Positions 46,862 to 59,128 of a DNA stretch of 64,000 nt are shown here, piece by piece (positions within the stretch are counted from its first letter, which is position 1; every line of letters starts with the position of its first letter). The notes under the pieces were generated by a model. That model worked only from the letters and a program-made list of their open reading frames with translations, made no database searches and was not told the origin of the DNA. The stretch lies in contig MU004194.1 in assembly GCA_010093605.1 (NCBI GenBank), forward strand, positions 481,793 to 545,792, in the 5' to 3' direction. The stretch is from Lophium mytilinum (Eukaryota; Ascomycota; Dothideomycetes; Mytilinidiales; Mytilinidiaceae). The translations under genes were made by a program, and so were the position numbers.

Positions 46862-48388
46862 CTACAAATAGGAGCCAGCCTTCGCAGCCAGCCAGAGGGC
46901 AACAACGAACACAGCCCCTTGTACCCCTGCCCCGAGGACGATAGAAGATGTGCTCGCAATCGGTGGCCTATCGACCTCCTCCATAGCCTCGATCTCGTTC
47001 TCGAGCCTTTGTGCCATCTTCTCTTTCGAAAATTCACCTTTGACCCTCTCCCGACCCCATTTCCCCATTTCTTGGAGACGTTCCTCGCCAGTACCGTCCT
47101 CGAGTGCCACTCGCATCACCTCTGTCCAGTCTTGCACTTTACTGACGTCTCTCAGCCATCCAGTCTGGCCACTGATGACAGTCTCGGTTGGCCCGCCTTC
47201 ATTGGCTGCTAGAACAGGTATACCGGCCATCATAGCCTCTAGTGGCACAATGCCAAAGTGCTCGTTGCGGGGGGTATACACTAGAAGGCGTGAGGTAGCC
47301 AGCAGGGTCGATTTAAAGGCATTGGGAACGGACTGGAGGAACAGAACGGTGATGTCGTCAGGGATCGACATGGCACTGATGACCGTCTTTGCTGTGGCAT
47401 GTTTCAGGTTCAGCGACGAGGCTAGGTTACAGAGCTCATTGTAAGTCGAGACGTTCTCGGCGACACGGGCATCATAACCACCTAGGCATAATCAGCTTGC
47501 TATAGCTTAGATGTTTTGTGTATGAGAGGATGACTTACCTGCAATCACGAGTCGTGATGTGCTTCTTTCTTGCTCGCTCAGCCCAGCGAACGCGCGGATG
47601 GCCAAGCCAACGTCCTTCTTCTTCTCGAAGCGGTTGATGCTAAGCAACACCTTCTTGTTGGACCATAGCGGTTTGAGATCCTCAGCTTCATCCGCCGAGG
47701 ATGTGTCTACACATGGATATACAACTGTTGGCCTCCTGTTCTTCAGACCAGGAAATGCCTCTGCAAAAACACCCTTGGTAAACTTGCTATTGACCACAAT
47801 GGTGTCGCTGCAACCTGTACTCCAGCTCTCTATCCAATCAAACGGGCCCCTGTATAGTGTCTTCAAGAGTCCTCCTTGCTTTGCAAGAAGCTTGTCTGGG
47901 AAGTGGCAGTAGAATATGACCCTGACGTCTGGGAGCAGGAACCGGAGAAGGGGTACTCCTGCGCTGAGCTGGTCAACGAAGAATGCAGTCGGTCGTAGAG
48001 TTCGTAGCTCGGACGAAAAGAGGCCAATTTGTACGATGAGGTGAAGCTGGCGTAGAATCGCGCAGAGGATGGAGAAGCGGCCTAGAACGGTGGGGGGCAC
48101 GATGGTGTTCCCGCGGACGCGTACATCGAGAGTTCCTTTGTGTTGCAAAGCGGAGTCTCAGCTACCTTCCTCCAGTGTATGAGTGAGGTGTGATCGTGGC
48201 AGCTCTACAATGTGCTTACCATCTCGTGCTTCGTCGAAGCAGTGCCTGGGATCGCAGTGCGAGGTGAAGATGGTGACTTTGTGGCCCAGGCTCTGCAGGC
48301 CTACAGCGGCGTCGATAACAAGCCTCTCCGCACCACCGATGCCCAGATCGGGGTGGAAGAAGACAATGTTTTGAGGTTTGGGTGCCAT
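46862..48388 (-). CDS. alg2: Alpha-1,3/1,6-mannosyltransferase ALG2
   Basis: Three exons (48388-48166, 48135-47539, 47481-46862) give 479 residues. The N-terminus has [20 protein letters not shown], and the GT4 donor-site motif EX7E appears as [19 protein letters not shown] followed by [22 protein letters not shown] and [12 protein letters not shown] are characteristic. A hydrophobic C-terminal segment ([20 protein letters not shown]) would hold the protein at the ER membrane. ALG2 adds the second and third mannose residues to the dolichol-linked oligosaccharide on the cytosolic face of the ER, a step of N-glycosylation. Start chosen at MAPKPQ, just before the conserved sheet; an upstream in-frame Met (48,556) lies in unlikely leader sequence. 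Confidence 0.95.
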
Positions 48389-48700
48389 GTCCGGAGTTGT
48401 GTGTTTTGGTGATATTCTACCTTGGTACTGGAGTCTGGTGACGTTGCGGCAAGCCCGAATAATGGCAAGGCTTGCCGAGCGTCTTTGACGCAGGTGCCTG
48501 TGCTCAGGTGCATCTGATCTAATGCTTATCCATCTACCTGAACTACTACAACACATTCACTCTTCTCTAGAGTGAACTCGATTTCATGCTTTCCTCGTAG
48601 TCGCGCCCCCCGGTCTATTCAGACTATCGCCATGAGGACTTGACATTCGCGCACCCAGCCCTGTAGTTGAATCAACCACCCCAATACATCCACCGCCATC
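48389..48700. promoter_or_regulatory. Bidirectional promoter between ALG2 and VPS15
   Basis: The two start codons are only 312 bp apart on opposite strands, so their promoters must lie in this space. There is no obvious TATA box. Both genes are housekeeping secretory/endosomal functions. Confidence 0.6.
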
Positions 48701-51700
48701 ATGGGCCAAGGATACTCTTTGACTACCCTTTCGGCGGGGTCGGCCGGTATCGACGTCCCGGAAATGGCTGACCTTACCTATGAGCAGTCTCTGGGCACGG
48801 CGAGGTTCATGAAATGCATCCGGGCTAAGCATAGGGATGGCCTGGTCATCGCCAAGGTGGTCATGAAGCCATACGCTAGCTTCAAGCTAGATGAATATGT
48901 TCGCGTTCTTTTGAGTAAGTCTGCTTAACTGACCACCTCCTCTGATTGAGTGGCTCTTAATAAATATCTTAGAGGAAAGAAAGGCCCTCGCCGACGTCCC
49001 AAACGCTCTGGGCTATCATCGCATCTTGGAAACGAGCACAAATGGGTATCTCGTCCGGCAGTATATTCACAACTCTTTGTATGATAAAATAAGGTATGTA
49101 TCTATGTTAGGCTAGGTTGATTCGTTACTGAAAGCGTCGTAGTACTCGGCCATTCCTCGAAGGTATCGAGAAGAAGTGGCTGGCTTTCCAGCTCCTTTGC
49201 GCCGTTCGGGATTGCCATGCTCGAGATATTTTTCATGGAGACATCAAGACTGAGAATGTTTTGGTGACCTCTTGGAACTGGCTCTACCTGGCTGATTTCT
49301 CCTCGTCTTTCAAACCCACGTACTTACCAATTGACAATCCTGCTGATTTTTCGTTCTACTTCGACACGTCTGGTCGTCGGACATGCTACCTAGCGCCAGA
49401 AAGGTTCTTAAATGCAGGGGCCGAGCCAGAAGGCGACGGAACCATCACCTGGGCTATGGATATCTTCAGCGTTGGCTGCGTGATCGCTGAGCTATTCCTC
49501 GAAGCTCCCATCTTCGACTTGAGCCAGATGTTTCAGTACCGCCAAGATCAATACGACCCGGAGCGCATTCATTTCAGTAAGATAACAGATCGCTCTATCC
49601 GAGATCTGGTTGTGCATATGACACAACTTGAACCAAACTCTCGCATGTCCGCAGAAGACTACCTAAATTGGATGAAGGAACTCCATGGATTCCCAGACTA
49701 CTTTTTCGAAATGCTTCACCAGTACATGTATACCATCACCGACCCGACATCTGGGCGCAAGCCAGTCACTTCGGGGACTGAGAACTTTGGTGAGTGCGAC
49801 GATCGGATCGACGAGATTTTCAGCGACTTCGACAAAATCATGTTTCACCTCAATGCGCAAGATGATCGCCCATCAATACGAATACCACGCCCAACACAGA
49901 AAGCAGACGGCGGGCTATTCCCTCTGGTTATAGACATCCCGAACTATCAACATGAAGCGTTGAACAGACCAGGACCATCAGACGATGGGACCCTGATTTT
50001 CCTCATGACTGTGGAATCTTCTCTGAGAGGAACCGCTAAAGCATCTTCTCGTATTCGGGCTTTCGAGTTGCTGTTAGCTTTTGCAGAACAATCCACAGAT
50101 GAAGCAAAGCTCGATCGTATACTTCCATACATAGCAACTCACCTGGAAGACAAGGCGGATATGGTAAAAGTAGCAGCCCTACGATCGCTGACTCAATTGG
50201 TAAGGCTGCAGTTCACTCGTATTCTGTGTTGTTTTGATTCTGTGCTGACTATACATAGTGCTCACTAGTCTCTGTCGCATCGCCGATCAATGCGAACGTC
50301 TTTCCCGAATATATTCTTCCGAGCTTGAACTCGTTTCTCCCCCCTCCTCCTGACGCAACTGAGTCCTCGAGTCTGCTCATGAGGATGATATACGCATCAT
50401 GCATCGGAACTTTGGCCACCACTGCTGCTCGAAACCTGGACAAGATGCAAGCACTCCGTGTTGACGTGTCTCTCCCGGATGCCGAGCCCGAAGTCGAAGA
50501 CGATGACCCAAAGAATCGAAGTAACTCACGAATCTTTGATCTAGCGCGTGCCGACTTGATGTCTCAGATCGAAGTCCACACGAAAGCGTTGCTCACTGAT
50601 CCTGATTTCTCAGTCAGACGGGCTATGCTTGGATCGGTGGCAGATCTCTGCAATTTCTTTGGGAGTTCGAAAGCCAACGACGTGATCTTAAGCCATCTCA
50701 ACACATACCTCAACGTTACAGATTGGCTTCTTCGAAAAGCGTTCTTCGAAACGATTGTCTCGGTCGCTGTCTACGTTGGAGCGCCAAGCTTGGAAGAGTA
50801 TATTCTCCCGCTGATGGTACAAGGCCTTACAGACCCCGAAGAGTTCGTTATCGACAGAGTCATCCGCTCATTCTCTACAATGGCAGAGCTTGGTCTATTC
50901 CAGCGATCCAAGACCTGGGAACTGGTTGACATCGTAGCTCGCTTTACCATGCATCCCAATAGCTGGATCCGCGAAGCCGCAGCACAGTTCATCTCCGTTT
51001 CCACCTCCCATCTATCTATCGCCGATACAAACAGCATTCTGTTCGACCTCATCAAGGTTTACTTTACGGTGAAACCCTCGGAGTATTCGGAACTGAAGAT
51101 ACTGGACTCTCTGAAGAAGCCCCTGCCCCGGATCGTTCTCGAAATGGCTTCCACGTGGGCAACAACAGCTGAAAAGGGACTATTTTGGCTAGCACCAGAT
51201 AATAGACCACAGAACTCATCTGGAACGGGCCGAGACGCAGGACCGACAATCTCTGCACGAGACCTGACTCCAAAGAAGGCCCTGAGCCGGATCACAAAGA
51301 ATGAGGAAGATGAGAAGTGGCTCACTCGCCTCCGCAGTGCTGGCATGAATCCCGACGATGAGTTCAAGTTAGTCGCATTAAAGGACTACATCTGGCGTGT
51401 GGCACATCGAAAACGGAACGATGACAAGGCTGTGCCAATTTCAAAGTTCAACGACATAGTAGCACTTAATGCTCTGGGTGTTATACCACATACCGTGCTA
51501 TTTGACCAGGGCAAAGAGCTGCTGGAGAAAGTTCCAACGCAGGACACAGAAGCCCAAACGCAAATCACGTTGCCTCCCAGAACGATTGCAGATGCCTTGC
51601 TCGATGCTTCAACTACAGAAGAAGTGCCTGCTACTCGTGCCAAATCATCCTTGGCCGAACGGCTCGCGCGAGAGGAATCTGCACTCGGGCGTGGTTCTAG

Positions 51701-53609
51701 CCCAACGCCACCCAGATTATCCTCTTCGCCAAGCGCAGCACATCCTACTCTGATATCTCCTTTAGACGTCGAGTCACGTCGCTCTTCCCTTCAAGTTCCC
51801 AGGTCAGATCGTAAAGCCAATGATTCGCCAAATGGTCAGTCACCAGTGGGCTCGGTCGGTGGTATCACTTTCGGTGATCATAAGCATGGCCTAGGTCGCA
51901 AAAATAGCGCAATGAGTCTGCTCAACGTTGGTGACAATAAAGCTCACCCTGAGACTGGAACGACATCTGCGAACGCTTTTGGCAAGGTCGATGGCGTTCC
52001 AACGCGAGAAAGCAGACAAAAGACTCAGCAACCCTCCCAGTTGGCGGTGGCCCAAGCACATCATCGCCAAAGCCCTTCACGAATAAGGTACAAAGAGTCG
52101 CATAACTATACCGGAAGCGACCAAAATATCCTAAGGCTGTTGGACTCACTATACTTGCAGAATTATCCTGCTGATGACATTGAGTTCGGACCGCAAGTCC
52201 AGTCGGTCGACCAACAGCCAATCAAACGTGGAAGCGGTCAGCCATCTTCTTCGGCAAACCCATGGCGACCAGAAGGAACACTGGTTGCCATGATTGGTGA
52301 ACATACTGCCGCTGTCAGTCGGATTCTCGTTGCTGCAGATCATTCCTTCTTCATCACGGGATCTGATGACGGTTCCGTAAAAGTCTGGGATAGTTGGCGG
52401 TTGGAGAGGAACATCACACACCGATCTCGCCAAACTTTCAAGCTCAACGAAGGTGCCAAAGTCTCGAGTTTGGCATTCATCGAGAACACTTATTCGTTCG
52501 CCTGCACGGGAAGCGATGGAAGTGTTTTCGTGGTCAGAGTCGACTATCAACAGCTTCCAGGTGGTGGCACTAAGTATGGGAGACTGAAAGTGCTCAGAGA
52601 GTATCAACTTCCTGAAGGAGAGCATGCTGTGTGGTCGGATCATTACAAGAGCGACGTTCACTCAGTGCTGATGTTAGCGACTAATAAGTCGAGAATCATA
52701 GCGTTAGAATTGAGGACGATGACCGAGTTGTACACTCTCGAAAATCCTTTGCAACATGGCACCCCAACCTGTTTCTGTCTTGATCGGAGACAGTACTGGC
52801 TATTATTGGGAACATCGCACGGCGTGATAGATCTTTGGGATCTCCGTTTCAGGCTTCGACTCAAAGCATGGTCGTTCCAAGGTGCCTCCCCCATCCACAG
52901 AATCGTTCACCAGTCTCTCGGAAGGAGCAAATTTAAGATACACATTGCCGGAGGGACTGGACAGGGCGAGGTGACGGTCTGGAACATGGAGAAGGTAGTC
53001 TGTAAAGATGTGTACCGCACTGGTCTCAGCAAGGACAACCACAAGGGTATGGCTTTGATTGACGTGGACGAGGAAGGGCCAGGGGGCATGCTTGGGCGTT
53101 TCGCAACCTCCTTGGAACCCAATGGTAACGTCAATATCGACCGCGGTATACGCGCAATGGTGATAAGAACCCAACCTACCGAGAAGGGGAAGGACTACGA
53201 AACCAAGCAGTTGTTCCTACTTACTGCGGGCCCTGATTGGAAAGTCCGGTTCTGGGATACCGTGCGCCCCGAGGCTTCGACGGTGGTCAGTGGGATGGAA
53301 CTGGACGAAGGCAAACCACAGTACAGCACGAGCCAACTGAGCACGGAGACAGTTGTAGTCACGGAACGACTGTCTCTACCCCATGGTCAGCAATCGTCTT
53401 CGAGCGGGCGGGATGGCAGCAGGGCAGCTTCCAACACGTCAGCTAAGAGGGGTAGCACGAAGCCATCCAGGTCGTCTATTATTTCTTTGCAGCAGCAGCA
53501 TTTATTGCGGAGTCACATGGATAGCGTTTTAGATGTGGCGTTGCTGGAATACCCATACGGCATGGTGATATCGGCAGACAGGTCGGGTGTGGTTTACGTA
53601 TTTCAGTAG
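48701..53609 (+). CDS. vps15: Vps15 regulatory pseudokinase/kinase subunit of phosphatidylinositol 3-kinase
   Basis: Four exons (48701-48914, 48973-49093, 49143-50199, 50259-53609) give 1,580 residues. It starts MGQGYS, so Gly2 is a likely N-myristoylation site as in other Vps15 proteins. The kinase-like domain has a Lys in LVIAKVVMKP, a catalytic-loop HGDIKTEN at residues 143-150 and DFSS at 163-166 in place of DFG, then CYLAPERF. HEAT repeats follow (for example AALRSLTQL and FPEYILPSLNSFL). A Ser-rich linker leads to C-terminal WD40 repeats (ITGSDDGSVKVWDSW; WLLLGTSHGVIDLWDLRF). Vps15 anchors and activates Vps34 on endosomal and autophagic membranes. The DFG variation is normal for this family. 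Confidence 0.97.
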
Positions 53610-53936
53610 CCAGAAGCGGAAGGGAATATATATAACAAAATTTAAGAAACCAGCTAGATGTTCCTCCTGAGCATGTTACGAGCCTAAAACGATGAGCTTC
53701 GTTCTGTGACCATGGCTGGTGAAGATTATGGATTACTCTTTCGGTACTAGCGCAACCCCGGATTTTATGGCGGAGGCTCAATCTCAAAAACTGATGGTGA
53801 CCGCACGACGCCCAGAACACCCCACCTCGTCGCAAACACACCCAACTTTCGCGCGCGCAACTCACGATCCGACTAATCATTTCCTCTTCCCGGGATTTCG
53901 AGATATTCCTACATCACCCGGTGGTGGTTGCGCAAG
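53610..53936. promoter_or_regulatory. Gap between VPS15 and LEA1 with the LEA1 promoter
   Basis: A 327-bp stretch between two genes on the same strand. An A/T-rich run follows the VPS15 stop (tatatataacaaaattt), which fits a 3' end signal. The rest should carry the LEA1 promoter. No other feature is seen. Confidence 0.5.
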
Positions 53937-55031
53937 ATGAGGTTAACGGTGGACGTGATCCAAGGGTCCCTTTCCTACATCAACCCCCTCCTAGAGCGCG
54001 AGCTGGACCTACGAGGTGCGTACGCCCTGAAAAGAGCAGATGCTACACTATGATGAGCTTCATTGATATCAAACCTCTATTCGCGAGGCTACAGGTCACA
54101 AGATCCCCACTATTGAGAACTTGGGCGCCGCAAAAGTGAGTACCGACCCCACCACCTAGTTCACTCCCGGCGGGCATACACGAAGCTCGCTGCTGAAGCG
54201 GAAGCAGTTTGAGAACCACGAGCTGACCGGCGGGCTCGCTCCCCCTCGCGTAGGATCAAGATGCGATCGATTTCACCGACAACGACCTCTCTACTCTAGG
54301 AAACTTCCCCCTCAGTCCACGGATACGCACGCTGCTGCTGGCCCGGAACCGCATCACGACTATACAACCTGCCTTGTCGAAGAGCATCCCGGGTCTGTAC
54401 TCGCTCGTGTTGACGGAGAATAACATTTCAGAACTCTCGGATCTGAATGCTTTGGGCGGGTTCAAGAAGCTCACACATCTGGTGTTGATGGAGAATCCAG
54501 TGACGAGGGACACGGTACGTGGAATCTGTGGCATCGTTATAATTGGGGACTGTTGGCGTGCGCTTGGGTGGCTTTATGGCAAACAAATACTAACGAGTCA
54601 GAACTACCGCTCCTGGATCCTTTTCCTATGCCCGACTGTCCGATTCCTCGACTTCAAGAAGGTCAAGGACACAGAGAGGAGCCAGGCCAAGAGAGTGTTT
54701 GGTACAGCCACGGAGCCATCAGCTTTGGCCTCAGAGGTAAGTACCCCTCTAGGTTCTTAAACACATCTTGACGTTTTCTGACAACTCCTAGATCTTGGGA
54801 ACCAAGTCTCGCACATTCGAACCTGGAGCGGCAGTGAATGGCGACGAGTCTGCGTCGAAGGAGAACCGGGTGCAGCTCAAATTGACGGCGGCTCAACAGA
54901 AGCGACTTGAGGCACTGCTCAAGAAGGCCACGACCATCCAAGAGATCGCGTGGTACGAGAAGGAGATCAGCGAGGGCCGGATACCCCCAGGCGTGTTGGA
55001 GTCTGGATCTCCCGAGGTCATGGAGGAGTAG
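53937..55031 (+). CDS. lea1: U2 small nuclear ribonucleoprotein A' (Lea1)
   Basis: Five exons (53937-54015, 54095-54135, 54254-54514, 54602-54736, 54792-55031) give 251 residues. It starts MRLTVDVIQGSLSYINPLLE and continues with ELDLRGHKIPTIENLGA. Leucine-rich repeats follow: IDFTDNDLSTLGNFP, IRTLLLARNRITTI, LYSLVLTENNISELSDL and LTHLVLMENPVT. The LRR cap is NYRSWILFLCPTVRFLDFKK. U2A' binds U2B'' and the U2 snRNA stem-loop IV within the U2 snRNP and helps branch-site recognition during splicing. A C-terminal helix (KRLEALLKKATTIQEIAWYE) is typical of fungal homologues. Exon 2 is only 41 nt. Confidence 0.95.
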
Positions 55032-55430
55032 TGTGTTAAGGTGCTTGAGCAGGTAGCCCGAGGGCAGGAATGGATCTTTCCTTGTCTGAATTGGAGTAAG
55101 CGGAAATTGTCAATGACATGTACCGCCAAGTGGAAGCTATTGGCTTTGCAAAAATACAATACCTAGTCAAGGCATCTCAGACGGTGCCAAACCAGACTAC
55201 ATACAAGGGAACACTTCACGTGAAACTGTGAAGGTCATCGATTGCTCGTTTGAACTACGTGTCGTGGTAACTTAGCGTGCTTTTCCGAATCTGATCGATC
55301 GTTGGTGTACGATTCCGAGCCTCCCGACTCCTAGTGCCGCAGATGATTGAATAAACCCGCAGCCCAGAGGTATCCTACATCCCCAAGCCATAAACGCCTT
55401 TTAATGCAGACGATTCTACCGCAGTAGAGC
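55032..55430. other. Convergent 3' regions of LEA1 and FIP1
   Basis: A 399-bp gap between two gene ends facing each other. It holds a 10-bp palindrome ttcacgtgaa near 55,217. No gene is seen. Confidence 0.5.
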
Positions 55431-57050
55431 CTACCACCTTCCACCCCTTCTCCCTCCTCCACCTCTCCCACCACCACCACCATAGTTCCCTCCGCCACCT
55501 TGACCTTGCCCATAATTTCCATATCCCGATTGATTCGGCTGGCCATACCCCTGGTTCGGCTGCTGCTGCTGCGGCTGCTGCTGTTGTCCTGGCATGCCCT
55601 GGCCCATGCTCGCCATGAACGCGTTGAAGTCCAGTTGTGATGGATCCGTGACACCTTGCTGCATCATAGCCGCCTGCATCGCCTGCATCATCTGCTCCTC
55701 GTTCATGCCCATCATACCCCCCATCCCGCCCATCCCACCCATAGCCGCCATGGGGTTATTCTGCGCTGCAGGGCCAGTGGGCGCACCGGGAACGGGAGGC
55801 GCCGCGCTGGCGTTTGTCGGCATGGGCGCGGCACCAAACATGCGCTGGAACTGCTCCGTCTCAGCTTTCTGCGCGGTCAGCGTCGAGGCCATGGACGCCT
55901 GCTTCTGGCGGTACATCTCCCACGTGAACTCGTCGAAGCCGTAGTTGAAGTAGTCGGACTGGTCAGCGCCAGGAAGTCGCCAGGGTTTGGTGCTTTCAGC
56001 GAGGTCTGTGGAGAAGAGAGGGTGTTAGTGTAGTTCTTTGTGAGGTTTGTGAGGAATGTTTGCGGGAGGGGGGCAGAGGGTGGGCGGCGTACCTGCATCG
56101 ATGTCGATTTGAGAGACGGTTTTGCCCACGGGCGGGTAGATAGGGTCGGCGTTGACGTCTATTGTGGATGCTCGGACTTCTGGGAAGCTGGTTCCTAGTT
56201 GTTGGGGTGCGCTGGGAGCTGTTGGAGTCGCTAGAGAGGCCTTTGGGGCACTCCCTTGTTGCTGTGCTAGACGAGATGAAGAGGGCTCAGCGGGAGCCCG
56301 TGATACTTCCTTAGTAGACTCGGCGGCAGGTTTTCTATTATGTGTCAGAGTGGCGGCGGGGAGCCTCCCGATGGACGGGCGCAGAGATGGAAGCTCAGAG
56401 GAACTCACATTGTGGGCTTTGATTCTTCCTGTTGGGGCCGGTCTGTGATAATCTCGATGTCCTGCGGCGCGTCAATAGCTGCGGCGAGTGCGCTCTAGCT
56501 TCGCGCTGCTCACCGAGTCGCTCTCCTCTTCCTCTTCCTCCTCCTCTCCAGACTCGAGCTCTGCGTCCAATGTGTCGTCTTTATCTGCTGATGGCCTATT
56601 AGACGCGTCGTGCTTCGTCTCACTCTGGTCGCCGCCGATAGCATTGGAGCTATCCGGCCCGTAGAATTCATCATCGTCTTCTTCCATCTTGAGGTCGACT
56701 TTGGGATCGAAAGCTCGATTGGTATGCGGGTCCCACGGGACAAGGGTGTAGATATTGTGGTAGGCGGCGTAGACCTTGCGAGCCTCGTAGATAAGTTCGC
56801 GCTCCGGGTGCTTGTAGGGGTTATTTGTGCTGAAGAGGAGCTGGAGCAGTCTCTTGCCAATTGTGAACTTTGCTTTGGAGGTGTCGTCGCTGTGGAGTGG
56901 GATGGTTCAGCACGGAGCTCTCTATAGGTAGAATAGTGTGAAAGCTTAAATCGCAACACCAAATACCAAGACTTACAGGTACGGCTCAATAGTACACGAC
57001 TTGTAGGCCACCACCTCACCTGGAATCGCATTCAAGTATTCTCCCGCCAT
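55431..57050 (-). CDS. fip1: Pre-mRNA polyadenylation factor FIP1 with an N-terminal extension
   Basis: Five exons (57050-56977, 56889-56514, 56461-56409, 56334-56093, 56005-55431) join in phase to 439 residues. The Fip1 core spans [17 protein letters not shown] and [20 protein letters not shown]. It is preceded by acidic and Ser/Pro-rich parts and followed by Met/Gly and Gln-rich stretches ending in an RGG-like [15 protein letters not shown]. Fip1 bridges poly(A) polymerase to the cleavage and polyadenylation factor in the nucleus. A core-only protein could start at Met in [11 protein letters not shown] (56,687; 347 residues). Upstream of it the frame stays open and splices perfectly to [19 protein letters not shown], adding 92 residues (with [20 protein letters not shown]) of unknown nature. 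Whether both parts form one protein needs transcript data. Confidence 0.88.
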
Positions 57051-57404
57051 CTTCGTCTCTTTTTGTCGCCTTTTCCGGTGCTTTTGCCCGCCTCTCAGGC
57101 TCCGTTGCGGAGGAAGCGGCCATTCCCCGTTTGCCATTGAATTGACGACCTGGCCAGAATCTCTCGAATCACACTCTGGTGGCAGCTTCTTGAAGTCGTC
57201 TATCTTGGACTTCGTCTTCGCAGTTCGCCGGAATCGACGCGCTGCCTGGACTGGCGCCTTTTATAGGTCTGGTAATTTCTGGCAGCCGCCTCCGACCCGC
57301 ATCCACCAATTCACCACCTCACTTGTCGACTTGAAAACGAAAGCAGCACAGATTGCGCCTGTACAAACCCCTCCCGCAGCGTTTCTTCGACATCTCCAGC
57401 AATC
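57051..57404. promoter_or_regulatory. Bidirectional promoter between FIP1 and NUP49
   Basis: Start codons on opposite strands lie 354 bp apart (with the extended FIP1 model). Both genes act in mRNA maturation or export. No specific sites are recognised. Confidence 0.55.
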
Positions 57405-58867
57405 ATGACAGGCTTTGGGAGGTCCAACTCGTTGAGCATCAACACGGGCAGTTCCCTTTTGTAAGTCATCTCTCCTGGGAACCGCGTATGCGCGTAGAAT
57501 TTGCAGCTTGTACTGACAGTCATCTGCCTCACAGTGGAAACACCAATGCCAACCAGGGTCAGCAGAGCGCCGGACTCTTTGGAGCTTCGACAAATGCATC
57601 CCAACCACAGCAAAGCGGCGGTCTCTTTGGCCAGCAGTCGACATCGCAGCCGCAGAGTGGAGGACTCTTTGGTGCTTCAGCAACAGCGGCGCCCCAACAG
57701 AGCGGAGGACTTTTCGGGAACCTACAAAAACCTGCTCAACAGCAGACAGGGAGCTTGTTCGGACAATCGACTGCGCAACCACAACCGCAACAGCAGCAGA
57801 CTCAAAATCAACCCCAATCGGGAGGACTATTCGGAAACCTAGGCCAGCAGAAACCCGCCACACCGTCACTATTGTAAGTAAGGGGCGCCGTCCTCACGGT
57901 TCTTTGTTGCACGCGCATGCAAACTAACATTCCTTACAGCGGCTCTAATCAAGCTAAACCCTCCCCTTCACTATTTGGTGCCTCCCTCCAACAACCCCAG
58001 CAGCAACAGACTCAGCCGCAACCATCTCTATTCGGTGGTATGGCACCCCAGAACACACAGGCCAACACGCTCGGAGGCGGGCTGGGGCAATGGGGCCAAA
58101 CGCAACAAGCAGCGTCCTTTTCACAGCATACAGGCGCTGGACTCGGATACGAAGACGCGGCACGAATCCGCGGCACGACCCAGTTCACAGACCTCAAAAT
58201 CTCTCTCCAGAACGACATCGAAGCCATCGAGAAGTCCATCCAGGACCACATCTCCTGGGCGCGCAAGAACACCGAATCCCTCGCCGCGCACGGCGCCCAC
58301 GTCGCCCAGCTGCCGCCCGATGTCGCCTACGTGCAAGAGAAGTTCAAGACGATGGAGCTGGCCATGGACAACGACGTCGTCGCGCTCGACCACGTGAAGC
58401 AGATCCAGAAGAAGGATGAGCAGGATGTGCAGCTCCTGCACCGCGCGATCCAGAACATGACGCTCCCGCAGCACTACCACTACGCCAGCATGCGGGGCCT
58501 GAATGCCGCGAACACCTCGTCATCGGCAGCAGCGGCAACGGGAGACGACGACGATCAGTACGGCAAGCCGGTGGACCTAGTTGCGTACTTCTCGCAACGC
58601 GGCGAGGCGTTGGATGCAACCTTGACGCAGTATAACAAGCAGATTCGCGAGATCGAGGCGCATCTACGGACGGTGGAGTCGGGGGCTGTGCAGCGCGAGA
58701 GGGAGCTGATGGCGCAAGCGCAGGGTGGGAGCACGCGTGGGAACGAGAAGCAGGAGCTTTTCGATGCCTTGAAGGCCATTGAAGGCGCCATCTTCCAGGT
58801 TGCCAGCAAGGTGGGAACGGCGCGGGAGATGGTCGTCAAAGAGACGCTCGGGGCGGTAGGGAGGTAG
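57405..58867 (+). CDS. nup49: FG nucleoporin NUP49/NSP49 (Nup58/45 homologue)
   Basis: Three exons (57405-57460, 57535-57873, 57940-58867) give 440 residues. The N-terminal half carries GLFG repeats (SAGLFGAS, SGGLFGQQ, SGGLFGNL) and SLFG variants separated by Gln/Ser-rich spacers. The C-terminal half is coiled coil, with YEDAARIRGTTQFTDLK, ISLQNDIEAIEKSIQDHISW and YFSQRGEALDATLTQYNKQI. This is the layout of Nup49, which with Nsp1 and Nup57 forms the central channel complex of the nuclear pore and contacts transport receptors through its FG repeats. Introns fall in the FG region next to phenylalanine codons, so they are easy to confirm. Distinction from Nup57 rests on GLFG content and the length of the coil. 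Confidence 0.92.
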
Positions 58868-59128
58868 GGCGACGATGACAGTTGTAATTGCCTTGGATCT
58901 GGCATTTTTGAGCGTCTTAGATGGCACTCATTGGGGAGTTTATGGTGCAAAATGAGCATTTAGCTAGCGAGCTGAAAGCAGCTACATAACACAAGGTTAG
59001 GCTTCACAAGAAGCAGAATATTCACACGAAGGCACAGTTCACAAAAGATTACCCGTGTTATCATTATCTACCAGATCGTTTTCCGCATTCGTCCATCCAA
59101 CCAATGTCATTCCCATCTCTTTGCCTCC

